NCBI GenBank assembly: GCA_015228925.1 | Contig: JADGCQ010000020.1 | Location: 1 to 42,837 of the forward strand | DNA length: 42,837 nucleotides | Direction: 5' to 3' | From: Magnetococcales bacterium | GTDB lineage: Bacteria > Pseudomonadota > Magnetococcia > Magnetococcales > UBA8363 | In this document: positions 17,234 to 23,666 of the stretch, piece after piece | How positions within the stretch are numbered: the stretch's first letter is position 1 | Layout: the number at the start of each line of letters is the position of its first letter | Made by a program: the position numbers and the translations under genes | Notes under the pieces: model-generated | What the model was told of the DNA's origin: nothing | Databases searched by the model: none | Seen by the model: only the letters and a program-made list of their open reading frames with translations

Positions 17234-19462
17234 ATGGAAAGCATCAAGAACGACGTGATGGAGTTTTTATTTGCACCCCATCAGATCGATCAGATCATTT
17301 ATGGCGATTGCCGGGATCCTTTTTCCGCATTGGGAATGCACCTGATTCCATCGGGTGGTGTGAGTGTGCGGGCTTTTCTGCCCGGTGCCCTCAGAGTTGA
17401 ACTGATTACCCGGGACACGGGGGAGAAAGTTTGCGACATGACCCGGATACGCGACGAGGGGTTGTTTGTGGCAATTCCCCGTGGCATCAAGGAGATGTTT
17501 GGTTATCGGTTCCGGGTGGATTTTGGCGGCGGTCTGATGGAACTGGAAGATCCGTACCGGTTTTGGACCGTCCTGGGCGAGATGGATGCCTATCTGTTTT
17601 CCGAGGGGCGGCATTGGGAAATTTATAATCGGTTGGGTGCCCACCATCAGACGTTGGATGGTGTCGAGGGTGTTTTGTTTGCCGTTTGGGCACCCAATGC
17701 GCGGCGTGTGAGTGTTGTGGGTAGTTTCAATAATTGGGATGGGCGTCGTCATCCCATGCGTTTGCGGGTGGAATGCGGTATTTGGGAATTGTTTGTTCCC
17801 GAGGTCAAACCGGGGGATCTTTACAAGTATGAACTCAAAGGGGCTTATGGCGATCTGCTGCCACTGAAGGCGGATCCTTATGGTCGCGCCTGTGAACCCC
17901 CTCCTGGGAATGCCTCCATTGTCGTGGGTAAGAGCCAGCATGTTTGGCAGGATGCGGACTGGATCAAAGCGCGCGAATCTTGGGATTCGTTGCACAAGCC
18001 CATGGCCATTTATGAACTCCACCTGGGATCGTGGAAGCGCAAGCCCGATGAGAACAATCGGTTTTTGACCTATCGGGAATTGGCCGACGATTTGGCGGAA
18101 TATCTCACGGTGTTAGGGTTTACCCATGTGGAGCTGCTCCCCATCACCGAATTTCCGTTTGATGGTTCGTGGGGTTATCAGCCGACTGGTCTGTACGCGC
18201 CGACGTTCCGGTTTGGGACGCCGGAGGATTTTAAATATTTTGTGGATCGTCTGCATCGGGCCGACATTGGTGTTCTCATGGACTGGGTTCCGGGCCATTT
18301 TCCCACCGATGGTCATGGGTTTGGACGGTTTGATGGTACCGCTTTGTATGAACACGATGATCCCAGACAGGGGTATCATCAGGATTGGAACACGCTGATT
18401 TATAACTTTGGCCGGACGGAGGTGGTGAATTTCCTGGTAGCCAATGCCTTGTTCTGGATCAAGGAATACCATCTGGACGGTCTGCGTGTGGATGCGGTGG
18501 CTTCCATGCTTTATAACGATTACAGCCGCCAGCCGGGTGAATGGATTCCCAATTATTATGGTGGCAACGAAAATCTTGGTGCCATTGGCTTTTTGCGGAC
18601 CCTCAACGAGCAGGTTTATGCCCAGGGTCAAGGGGCGATCACCATTGCGGAGGAATCGACCTCCTGGCCCATGGTTTCCCGACCCACGAGCATGGGTGGT
18701 TTGGGGTTTGGGTACAAATGGAACATGGGGTGGATGCACGATACGTTGCTCTACATGGCCAAGGATCCGGTGCATCGGCGGCATCATCAAAACAACCTGA
18801 CGTTTGGCATGTTGTATTGTTACAGTGAAAACTTCATCTTGTCGCTTTCTCACGATGAGGTTGTCCACGGCAAGCGGTCGTTGATCGATAAGATGTCGGG
18901 GGATGCTTGGCAACGGTTTGCCAATTTGCGTACCTATTACACCTTTATGTTTACCTATCCTGGTAAGAAGCTGTTGTTCATGGGGATGGAATTTGGCCAA
19001 GGGTTGGAGTGGAATCATGATTCCAGCCTGGATTGGCATCTTCTGGACAATGTGCCGTTTCATCGCGGGGTGTGGAGTTTGGTTCGTGATTTGGGCCAGC
19101 TTTACAAGAATAACCCCGATGTCCATGGATTGGATCATGAGCCGGGTGGGTTTGAGTGGATTGATTGCCATGACACCGATCAGAGTGTCATTTCCTATCT
19201 TCGCCGCGCCAAGGATAGCAAGGGTGTTGTGGTTGTTGTGTGCAACTTTACACCGGTTGTTCGGGAAAATTATCGCATTGGCGTGCCGTATCTGGGTACC
19301 TATCTTGAGAAAATCAACTCAGACGCCACGGAGTATTGTGGTGGTGGCATTGGCAATGAGGGGAAGGTGATTGCGGAGGAAATTCCGGCCCATGGGCGTC
19401 CGTATTCGGTGAACCTGCGGTTGCCGCCATTGGCGGGTGTGGTGTTTGTGTTGGAAGCGTAG
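17234..19462 (+). CDS. glgB: 1,4-alpha-glucan branching enzyme (GH13)
   Basis: GlgB adds alpha-1,6 branches to glycogen. An N-terminal GlgB-specific domain (about residues 15-110) is followed by a CBM48-type domain (about 120-225, with FAVWAPNARRVSVVGSFNNWDG). The GH13 barrel has nucleophile Asp420 (GLRVDAVASM), acid/base Glu473 (IAEESTSWP) and Asp541 (LSHDEVVHG). A C-terminal beta domain completes it. The length of 742 aa matches E. coli GlgB. The ATG at 17234 has GGGGAG about 10 bases upstream; the in-frame extension back to 17135 is not supported. No other glycogen gene is adjacent. A strong terminator follows. Confidence 0.96.
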   Translation: MESIKNDVMEFLFAPHQIDQIIYGDCRDPFSALGMHLIPSGGVSVRAFLPGALRVELITRDTGEKVCDMTRIRDEGLFVAIPRGIKEMFGYRFRVDFGGGLMELEDPYRFWTVLGEMDAYLFSEGRHWEIYNRLGAHHQTLDGVEGVLFAVWAPNARRVSVVGSFNNWDGRRHPMRLRVECGIWELFVPEVKPGDLYKYELKGAYGDLLPLKADPYGRACEPPPGNASIVVGKSQHVWQDADWIKARESWDSLHKPMAIYELHLGSWKRKPDENNRFLTYRELADDLAEYLTVLGFTHVELLPITEFPFDGSWGYQPTGLYAPTFRFGTPEDFKYFVDRLHRADIGVLMDWVPGHFPTDGHGFGRFDGTALYEHDDPRQGYHQDWNTLIYNFGRTEVVNFLVANALFWIKEYHLDGLRVDAVASMLYNDYSRQPGEWIPNYYGGNENLGAIGFLRTLNEQVYAQGQGAITIAEESTSWPMVSRPTSMGGLGFGYKWNMGWMHDTLLYMAKDPVHRRHHQNNLTFGMLYCYSENFILSLSHDEVVHGKRSLIDKMSGDAWQRFANLRTYYTFMFTYPGKKLLFMGMEFGQGLEWNHDSSLDWHLLDNVPFHRGVWSLVRDLGQLYKNNPDVHGLDHEPGGFEWIDCHDTDQSVISYLRRAKDSKGVVVVVCNFTPVVRENYRIGVPYLGTYLEKINSDATEYCGGGIGNEGKVIAEEIPAHGRPYSVNLRLPPLAGVVFVLEA

Positions 19463-19478
19463 TTTAAAAGACGATTGC

Positions 19479-19503
19479 GGGGGGGATCATCCCCCCCCCT
19501 TTT
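19479..19503 (+). terminator. Rho-independent terminator of glgB
   Basis: Seven G (19479-19485), loop ATCAT and a C run (19491-19499) form a strong stem. TTTT (19500-19503) follows, 17 bp after the glgB stop codon. Confidence 0.75.
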
Positions 19504-19529
19504 CGGCGAGGCGATATATCCAGGACGGA

Positions 19530-19862
19530 TCAGGATTTCACGGCCTGTTCAATAGCTTCGGTTACGAACTGGTTGAGGCTTTTGCTCAGGGACTCGGCCA
19601 CCGAAATGGCGCGGGCGTGCAGTTCTGGGGGAACCCTCGCCATGATTTTTCCAGAAAAAGGCCTGTCGGGGCTTTCCCCTTTTGCCGCGCAGGTTTCCAG
19701 ATAAAAATCGACAGATTCCCGAAAGGCTTGTTTTATCTCGGTAACAGACTCACCGTGGAAGGTGATGATCGGTTTGATGCCGACGACGCGCCCTACGAAG
19801 CATCCATCCTCGTCGCTGTACTCGATTCGGGCCGCATAGCCCTTGTGCATCATGGGGGTCAT
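19530..19862 (-). CDS. HicB-family antitoxin-like protein (solitary)
   Basis: This 110-aa protein has an N-terminal HicB-like partial RNase H fold (YAARIEYSDEDGCFVGRV, then ITFHGESVTE and the AFRESVDFYLE helix). A C-terminal ribbon-helix-helix-type segment follows (GKIMARVPPELHARAISVAESLSKSLNQFVTEAI). HicB proteins neutralise the mRNA interferase HicA and repress their own operon. No HicA is present on either side. GGAG lies 7 bases before the ATG at 19862. The ATG overlaps the TGA of a 20-codon open frame (19859-19921) that starts at the edge of the repeat element, so an upstream partner may have been lost. Confidence 0.8.
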   Translation of the reverse strand: MTPMMHKGYAARIEYSDEDGCFVGRVVGIKPIITFHGESVTEIKQAFRESVDFYLETCAAKGESPDRPFSGKIMARVPPELHARAISVAESLSKSLNQFVTEAIEQAVKS

Positions 19863-19921
19863 GGTTTGACTCCAATTCGTTTCAGAAATTCACGGGGTAA
19901 CCGTTCAGCCCCCCTAAAAAA
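19859..19921 (-). pseudogene. C-terminal remnant of a gene upstream of hicB
   Basis: Twenty codons ending in GAERLPREFLKRIGVKP and a TGA overlap the hicB ATG (ATGA). The stop/start overlap, and the hicB ribosome site inside the frame, are what a coupled upstream gene would leave. The frame is closed by a TAA exactly where the left arm of the repeat element begins. The residues are too few to name the protein; HicA would be expected from context. This is inference and could be chance. Confidence 0.3.
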
Positions 19922-20166
19922 TTATTGAAAAGAAAGAAGGGGTCTGGGGAATTCTTTCCCCAGGGTTTTGACTTTAAATCAAAAGCTTCCATTTTTTCTT
20001 TTGACTTTATTTTCGATATTAAATCAAAAGATTAAACATGGGAACATTTTTTTAAATTCAAAAACAAAAGTCAAAAGCGGAACATGGAAACCTTTTTGTT
20101 TAAATTCAAAGTCAAAACCCTGGGGGCAATCCCCCAGACCCCTTTTTTCTTTTAATAATTTTATTT
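19915..20166. repeat. MITE-like repeat element, copy 2 (full)
   Basis: The ends are inverted repeats of roughly 50 bp. The left arm has hairpin CTGGGG (19944-19949)/CCCCAG (19958-19963); the right arm has CTGGGGG (20120-20126)/CCCCCAG (20131-20137). Each is followed outwards by a T-rich tract on its own strand. The left hairpin has changed loop and stem length but stays paired. Inside are two copies of a unit with period 47 bp. One is intact (20071-20104) and inverted relative to copy 3; the other is degenerate (from 20024). There is no coding potential. The outward-facing hairpins could terminate transcription from the sigma-54 activator gene. It fills most of the 325-bp gap between hicB and that gene. 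Confidence 0.75.
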
Positions 20167-20187
20167 GGCGAAATCACTAATCTTATG

Positions 20188-21753
20188 TCACTCCTCCGAG
20201 AGGGGGAATGACGGGCTTAATTTTTTTTCAATTTGATAAAGTTTGATTTTATTGTGTAGCGATTGCCGGGTGACATCCAGCAACGCTGCGGCTTGTATTT
20301 TATTGCCTTTAGTCTTTTGTAGTGCTTTAAGGATTAATTTAATTTCGGTACGGCGGCGGTGTTCCGGGAGGGAGAGGGTATCGGGTTCCGACTCGGTGGG
20401 TTGCGGGGTATGGGAACGGAGGGAGCAATGTTCAATGGAGATGATTTCACCATCGGGGGTGAGGGCGACGAGCCGTTCGACTTCGTGTTGTAGCTGACGG
20501 ACATTGCCGGGCCAGTCAAAGCGTTCAAACAGTTCCATGACCTCGCTGGAGAAACCGCGGACATGTTTGTTGAAGCGGGCGTTGATTTCATCGAGGAACA
20601 TAAGTGCCAGAGGGACGATATCATCCGGGCGTTTGTTGAGGGGGGGGATGGTGATATCGACGGAGAAAAGGCGGAAGAAAAGGTCTTCTCTGAACCGTCC
20701 TTTGGCGACCTCTTCACGCAGGTCGCGGCTGGAGGCGGAGATGATACGGAATTGGTAGTGATGTATTTTTTGTCCGCCGAGGCGTGTCCCTTCGTTTTCT
20801 TGGATGGCGCGGAGGAACTTGGGTTGGATGGAGGGGGGCATGTCGGCGATTTCGTCCAGGAAGAGAGTCCCCCCAGAGGCCTCCTCGAAGCGTCCCATGC
20901 GACTGGTGTGTGCGCCGGTGAAGGCCCCTTTTTCAAAACCGAAAAATTCGCTCTCCATAAGGGTTTCGGGGATGGAAGAGCAGTTGACGGCGACGAAAGG
21001 TCGATTGCGGCGATCTTCGGCGGCTTCGTGGATGATCCGGGCGATAACCTCCTTGCCGGTGCCGCTGGCACCGGTGATAAAGACGTTGACGGGGAGGGGG
21101 CCGATCTTGGAAGCGATATCGAGTACCTGGCGCATGGGTTTGCTGGCAGCGATAAAGCGGTGTTTCCCCTTAAGAATTTCGTTGGTACGTGTCAGTTCGT
21201 CGTGCATCCCTCGGGAGATGCGGATAATTTCATCACTGACGCGATTGTTTTCGATGGAGAGTGCCAGAAATTTGACGATCCGTTGCAATAAGGCGGCATC
21301 GGCTTCATCGAAGTCGAAAGGTTCTTGTTTATTCAGGAGTTCGACGGCACCGAGGGCATAGTTGCCGACGATGCTGATGATGGGGACGCTGAGAATATTG
21401 CGGGTGATGAAGTCGGTTTTTCGAGCGATTTCCTGATGAAAACCGGCACTTTGGTCGAGTCGTCCCTGGATGATGGTTTGGGAGGTGGTGATGGATTTTC
21501 CGACGATGCTCCCATTTTTGGGGGCGATGATTTCTTTTTCTTTGAGTCCGGTTCCGAATTGCAGCCAAATATCATCGGAGTTGGCATCCGCCAGGAAGAT
21601 GGAGCAGCGTTCCGCCTTGAAGAGGGTAGGAAAGATATCGACGAAGAAGAGCATGAGATCTTCATAATCGCGGGTGGCCCAGGAACGGTTGATGCGATCA
21701 AGGAGAGACTTGAGATTGACAAGCCTCTGGTGGATATCACCGGGCTTGGTCAT
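20188..21753 (-). CDS. Sigma-54-dependent transcriptional activator with GAF domain
   Basis: This protein remodels sigma-54 RNA polymerase at -24/-12 promoters. The N-terminal 190 residues are a GAF-type sensor domain. A AAA+ domain follows with Walker A GASGTGKEV, the sigma-54-contacting GAFTGA loop, Walker B GGTLFLDEIAD and arginine-finger region FREDLFFRL. The C-terminus is a Fis-type HTH (IQAAALLDVTRQSLHNKIK). All core motifs are intact. I take ATG 21753 (521 aa), with GGA about 8 bases upstream; the longer frame starts at a TTG (21804) without a ribosome site. No receiver domain is present, so the input is probably a ligand or redox cue sensed by GAF. It is divergent from a small secreted protein gene with a sigma-54-like promoter, its likely target. 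Confidence 0.93.
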   Translation of the reverse strand: MTKPGDIHQRLVNLKSLLDRINRSWATRDYEDLMLFFVDIFPTLFKAERCSIFLADANSDDIWLQFGTGLKEKEIIAPKNGSIVGKSITTSQTIIQGRLDQSAGFHQEIARKTDFITRNILSVPIISIVGNYALGAVELLNKQEPFDFDEADAALLQRIVKFLALSIENNRVSDEIIRISRGMHDELTRTNEILKGKHRFIAASKPMRQVLDIASKIGPLPVNVFITGASGTGKEVIARIIHEAAEDRRNRPFVAVNCSSIPETLMESEFFGFEKGAFTGAHTSRMGRFEEASGGTLFLDEIADMPPSIQPKFLRAIQENEGTRLGGQKIHHYQFRIISASSRDLREEVAKGRFREDLFFRLFSVDITIPPLNKRPDDIVPLALMFLDEINARFNKHVRGFSSEVMELFERFDWPGNVRQLQHEVERLVALTPDGEIISIEHCSLRSHTPQPTESEPDTLSLPEHRRRTEIKLILKALQKTKGNKIQAAALLDVTRQSLHNKIKLYQIEKKLSPSFPLSEE

Positions 21754-21804
21754 TGTGGATTTCCATGCATAGAGGGGGTGATCACGGGAAGTATCATGGT
21801 TCAA

Positions 21805-22039
21805 ACATTCGATAAGTAATCAATCATGGACTTGTCATTTATCTATTCGTGACACGGGTGAAAAATATTTAGACATTTTTTGTTTGGCTTTACATTTTAA
21901 AAACTGAAACGGCATAAGAAAATTTCATGGGCATTCCTTGGAGAGCATGGTGTATGGTGGAAGCGTGTGATTTATCAGGAGGTGTGTGGTGGGGTTTTGG
22001 TTGGTGGGAGGGGGATGGGGGTCGAGGATAGGGCAATAT
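21805..22039. other. Divergent intergenic region between the sigma-54 activator and the small secreted protein gene
   Basis: This stretch is AT-rich near the activator and G-rich near the secreted protein gene. I see no convincing gene. A small palindrome, CGTGACACG, lies near 21847-21855 and could be part of an activator site, but this is weak. The sigma-54-like promoter at 22040-22055 borders it. Confidence 0.4.
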
Positions 22040-22055
22040 TGGCGCGATAGATGCT
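22040..22055 (+). promoter_or_regulatory. Sigma-54-like promoter for the small secreted protein gene
   Basis: TGGCGCGATAGATGCT has the invariant GG (22041-22042), exactly 10 bases, then GC (22053-22054). It is close to the consensus TGGCACG-N4-TTGCA. The predicted start is near 22066, leaving a 5' leader of about 40 nt with GGAGG at 22093-22097. The gene for a sigma-54 activator is divergent and next door. Confidence 0.55.
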
Positions 22056-22105
22056 CTGTGTCGGTCAGGTATGTTTTGGATTGTTTTATTGTGGAGGACC
22101 GAATC

Positions 22106-22378
22106 ATGAAAGCGTTGCGCGGATGTGGGGGGAGATGGGGCAAGGGGTTAGCGATGGTTTTGGGATTGGGGATGGCGTTATCGACGGCGACGCCGGTTTA
22201 TGCGGCACCTGGGGATGCGGCGATTGTTTTGGTTGGATTGATTTTAGGTGGCGCACGGAATGTGGGGGGGCACCACAAGGTGATGGTTCCCAGGGGTGCC
22301 GTGCAGACGGCTGAGAGGGATAGAATCTCGGTGCCGGATTGTGGTCGGTCGGGTGTTTCGCCGTGTGGTTATCCGTGA
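22106..22378 (+). CDS. Small secreted protein of unknown function (90 aa)
   Basis: An excellent ribosome site (GGAGG, 8 bases before ATG 22106) precedes a classical signal peptide. It has a basic start (KALRGCGGRWGK), a hydrophobic core (LAMVLGLGMALSTA) and a probable signal peptidase I cut after PVYA. The mature part is about 57 residues. It has a short hydrophobic Gly-rich stretch (IVLVGLILGGA), a His pair, and two cysteines near the C-terminus. I do not recognise a family. The gene is tail-to-tail with the InsA-like gene, with 10 bp between stop codons, and has its own sigma-54-like promoter. Export is well supported; function is unknown. Confidence 0.7.
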   Translation: MKALRGCGGRWGKGLAMVLGLGMALSTATPVYAAPGDAAIVLVGLILGGARNVGGHHKVMVPRGAVQTAERDRISVPDCGRSGVSPCGYP

Positions 22379-22388
22379 GGTTGGCGGG

Positions 22389-22727
22389 TCAACCGGCAGC
22401 GACCTTGGCGGGTTGATTTTTGCGGGGGCGGACACCGACGGGGGGCGCGGAGAATCGGGAGAGTTGTTGGAAGATTGTGAGGACATCGGACTCGGACAAT
22501 TTAAGGGATTGTGATATTTCGGTGGCGTCGGCACCATCGAGGGCGAGTTCGATGATTTGGGTGCGCATGGAAGGTGCGAGGGGTTGCGCACGGTAGTTCA
22601 GCAGGAAGATGGTCCTTTCGCAACGCGGATCTTGGCAACTGTAGCGTTGTTCGCCGTTGGGTTGTTTGCCGTATTTGACCACATTCAGTCCATTGCAATC
22701 GGGGCAGCGTACTTGAGCGAGGGCCAT
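22389..22727 (-). CDS. Solitary InsA-like zinc-ribbon/HTH protein
   Basis: This 112-aa protein matches the pattern of IS1 InsA. A zinc ribbon near the N-terminus (CPDC … QRYSC … RC) is followed by a helical HTH-like region (IIELALDGADATEISQSLKLSESDV). InsA normally is the DNA-binding half of the IS1 transposase and a repressor, made with InsB by frameshifting. Here there is no InsB frame, no transposase core and no inverted terminal repeats, and the C-terminus ends in a basic tail. AGGAG is well placed before the ATG. A sigma-54-like sequence lies about 55-70 bp upstream. I infer a domesticated DNA-binding protein rather than an active insertion sequence. Confidence 0.7.
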   Translation of the reverse strand: MALAQVRCPDCNGLNVVKYGKQPNGEQRYSCQDPRCERTIFLLNYRAQPLAPSMRTQIIELALDGADATEISQSLKLSESDVLTIFQQLSRFSAPPVGVRPRKNQPAKVAAG

Positions 22728-22779
22728 GGTGGACTCCTTGGGGTGGATGGGGTGATGTTCCGCGTCATGGTTTATGGAT

Positions 22780-22795
22780 TACAAGGTTTGTGCCA
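22780..22795 (-). promoter_or_regulatory. Sigma-54-like promoter for the InsA-like gene
   Basis: Minus-strand TGGCACAAACCTTGTA matches the consensus TGGCACG-N4-TTGCA except A for G in the -24 block and T for C at -12. It has the same GG-N10-GT arrangement as the site before the fliX-like gene. The predicted start is near 22770, about 43 nt before the ATG. A palindrome ACCCTGTATAGGGT (22843-22856) lies about 75-85 bp upstream of that start, where activator sites often lie. Confidence 0.4.
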
Positions 22796-22842
22796 GGGCG
22801 TCTTTTTTTAATAGTTTATTGAAATTATTTATTATTTTTTAT

Positions 22843-22856
22843 ACCCTGTATAGGGT
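22843..22856. promoter_or_regulatory. Palindromic candidate operator ACCCTGTATAGGGT
   Basis: Perfect 5-bp arms flank a GTAT centre in the gap between the InsA-like and DnaJ-related genes. The distance to the sigma-54-like promoter suits an upstream activator site, but no second copy was found before the secreted protein gene. Confidence 0.3.
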
Positions 22857-22870
22857 GTCGGCGCATTTAT

Positions 22871-22917
22871 GGAATTATTTGCCGGGTGGCTGTGGCAAAT
22901 AATTCCGGTATTTTTTT
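22871..22917 (+). terminator. Perfect 13-bp inverted repeat with T run (terminator-like, plus orientation)
   Basis: GGAATTATTTGCC (22871-22883), a 10-base loop and GGCAAATAATTCC (22894-22906) are perfectly complementary. Seven T (22911-22917) follow on the plus strand. By shape it is a rho-independent terminator for rightward transcription, yet both flanking genes are on the minus strand. It could stop antisense readthrough into the DnaJ-related gene, or be a protein-binding site. Confidence 0.5.
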
Positions 22918-22981
22918 CCATGATTGCGGGGGTCTGCTTCAGCACGCCTCCTATCACACGGCGATCTACGATTGAAAAACG

Positions 22982-23569
22982 TCAAACACTGTATTTTAAA
23001 AGAATTTCGGCTGCATCGGCAATTTTGATGAACACCCCCCCGTCTCCCCCCGCATCTGGGTGATGCTCTTTGGCCAGTTGGCGATAGCGGGAGCGGATGG
23101 CGGTCGTATCGGCGGTGTTGGGAAGCCCCAGAACGCTAAGTGCCTCCCCCCGCTTTTCATCCGACGCCAACCGTTGCCAAAAACTTTCGATCATCGCCGC
23201 CACATCGGCGCGGGTGGTCGTCTCCATGTGGTGCCAATCCAAATAATACCCCTGCAAAGGATCGAGCGGGATCACTGCGTCTTCCAGGGGGGCGGATAAA
23301 AAAGGGGTGATCCGAATTTTGAGACAGTGAATCTCCAAAGCACCCAATTTTTGCTCCCAAAGCCGCGTCCTCAGCAAATACAACAGATGAAACAATAAAA
23401 AATGGACATGGAATAAATCCAACGGATCGCTCAGACTTTGATGATCGAAAAAAACGATCTTCTCCCGCTTTAACACTTGAACCAGTTCATATTCTTTGAT
23501 CCCCGCCGGATAACGCCACAAAAGTGCGGCCAACCGTTCCAATAACCGTTCGCGGATTTCAGGGTCCAT
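22982..23569 (-). CDS. DnaJ-related protein with C-terminal J domain
   Basis: This 195-aa protein has an N-terminal helical DNAJ-related domain (residues about 1-125, beginning MDPEIRERLLERLAALLWRYP). A J-domain-like C-terminus follows (EALSVLGLPNTADTTAIRSRYRQLAKEHHPDAGGD), including the HPD motif needed to stimulate an Hsp70. It therefore is a likely Hsp70 co-chaperone. The partner may be DnaK elsewhere; the Hsp70-like protein at 75-2954 is a remote possibility without supporting context. ATG 23569 gives the usual N-terminus; an in-frame GTG at 23614 adds 15 residues but has no ribosome site. It is divergent from the membrane fusion protein gene. Confidence 0.82.
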   Translation of the reverse strand: MDPEIRERLLERLAALLWRYPAGIKEYELVQVLKREKIVFFDHQSLSDPLDLFHVHFLLFHLLYLLRTRLWEQKLGALEIHCLKIRITPFLSAPLEDAVIPLDPLQGYYLDWHHMETTTRADVAAMIESFWQRLASDEKRGEALSVLGLPNTADTTAIRSRYRQLAKEHHPDAGGDGGVFIKIADAAEILLKYSV

Positions 23570-23666
23570 GATCAAAATTCTCGATACCGGAAAAAGGGTC
23601 CAATCGTGGTACACTAGGGAAAATGGATTGCACAGACAAGTCTTTCCGGTTTAAAAACATCGCATC

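Noticed and set aside
18113-19171. Minus-strand frame (352 codons) opposite glgB
   Set aside because: It is a shadow of the GlgB catalytic barrel with no independent support.
22869-23063. Plus-strand 64-codon frame beginning at the 13-bp hairpin
   Set aside because: There is no ribosome site, its start lies in the hairpin stem, and it runs antisense into the DnaJ-related gene.
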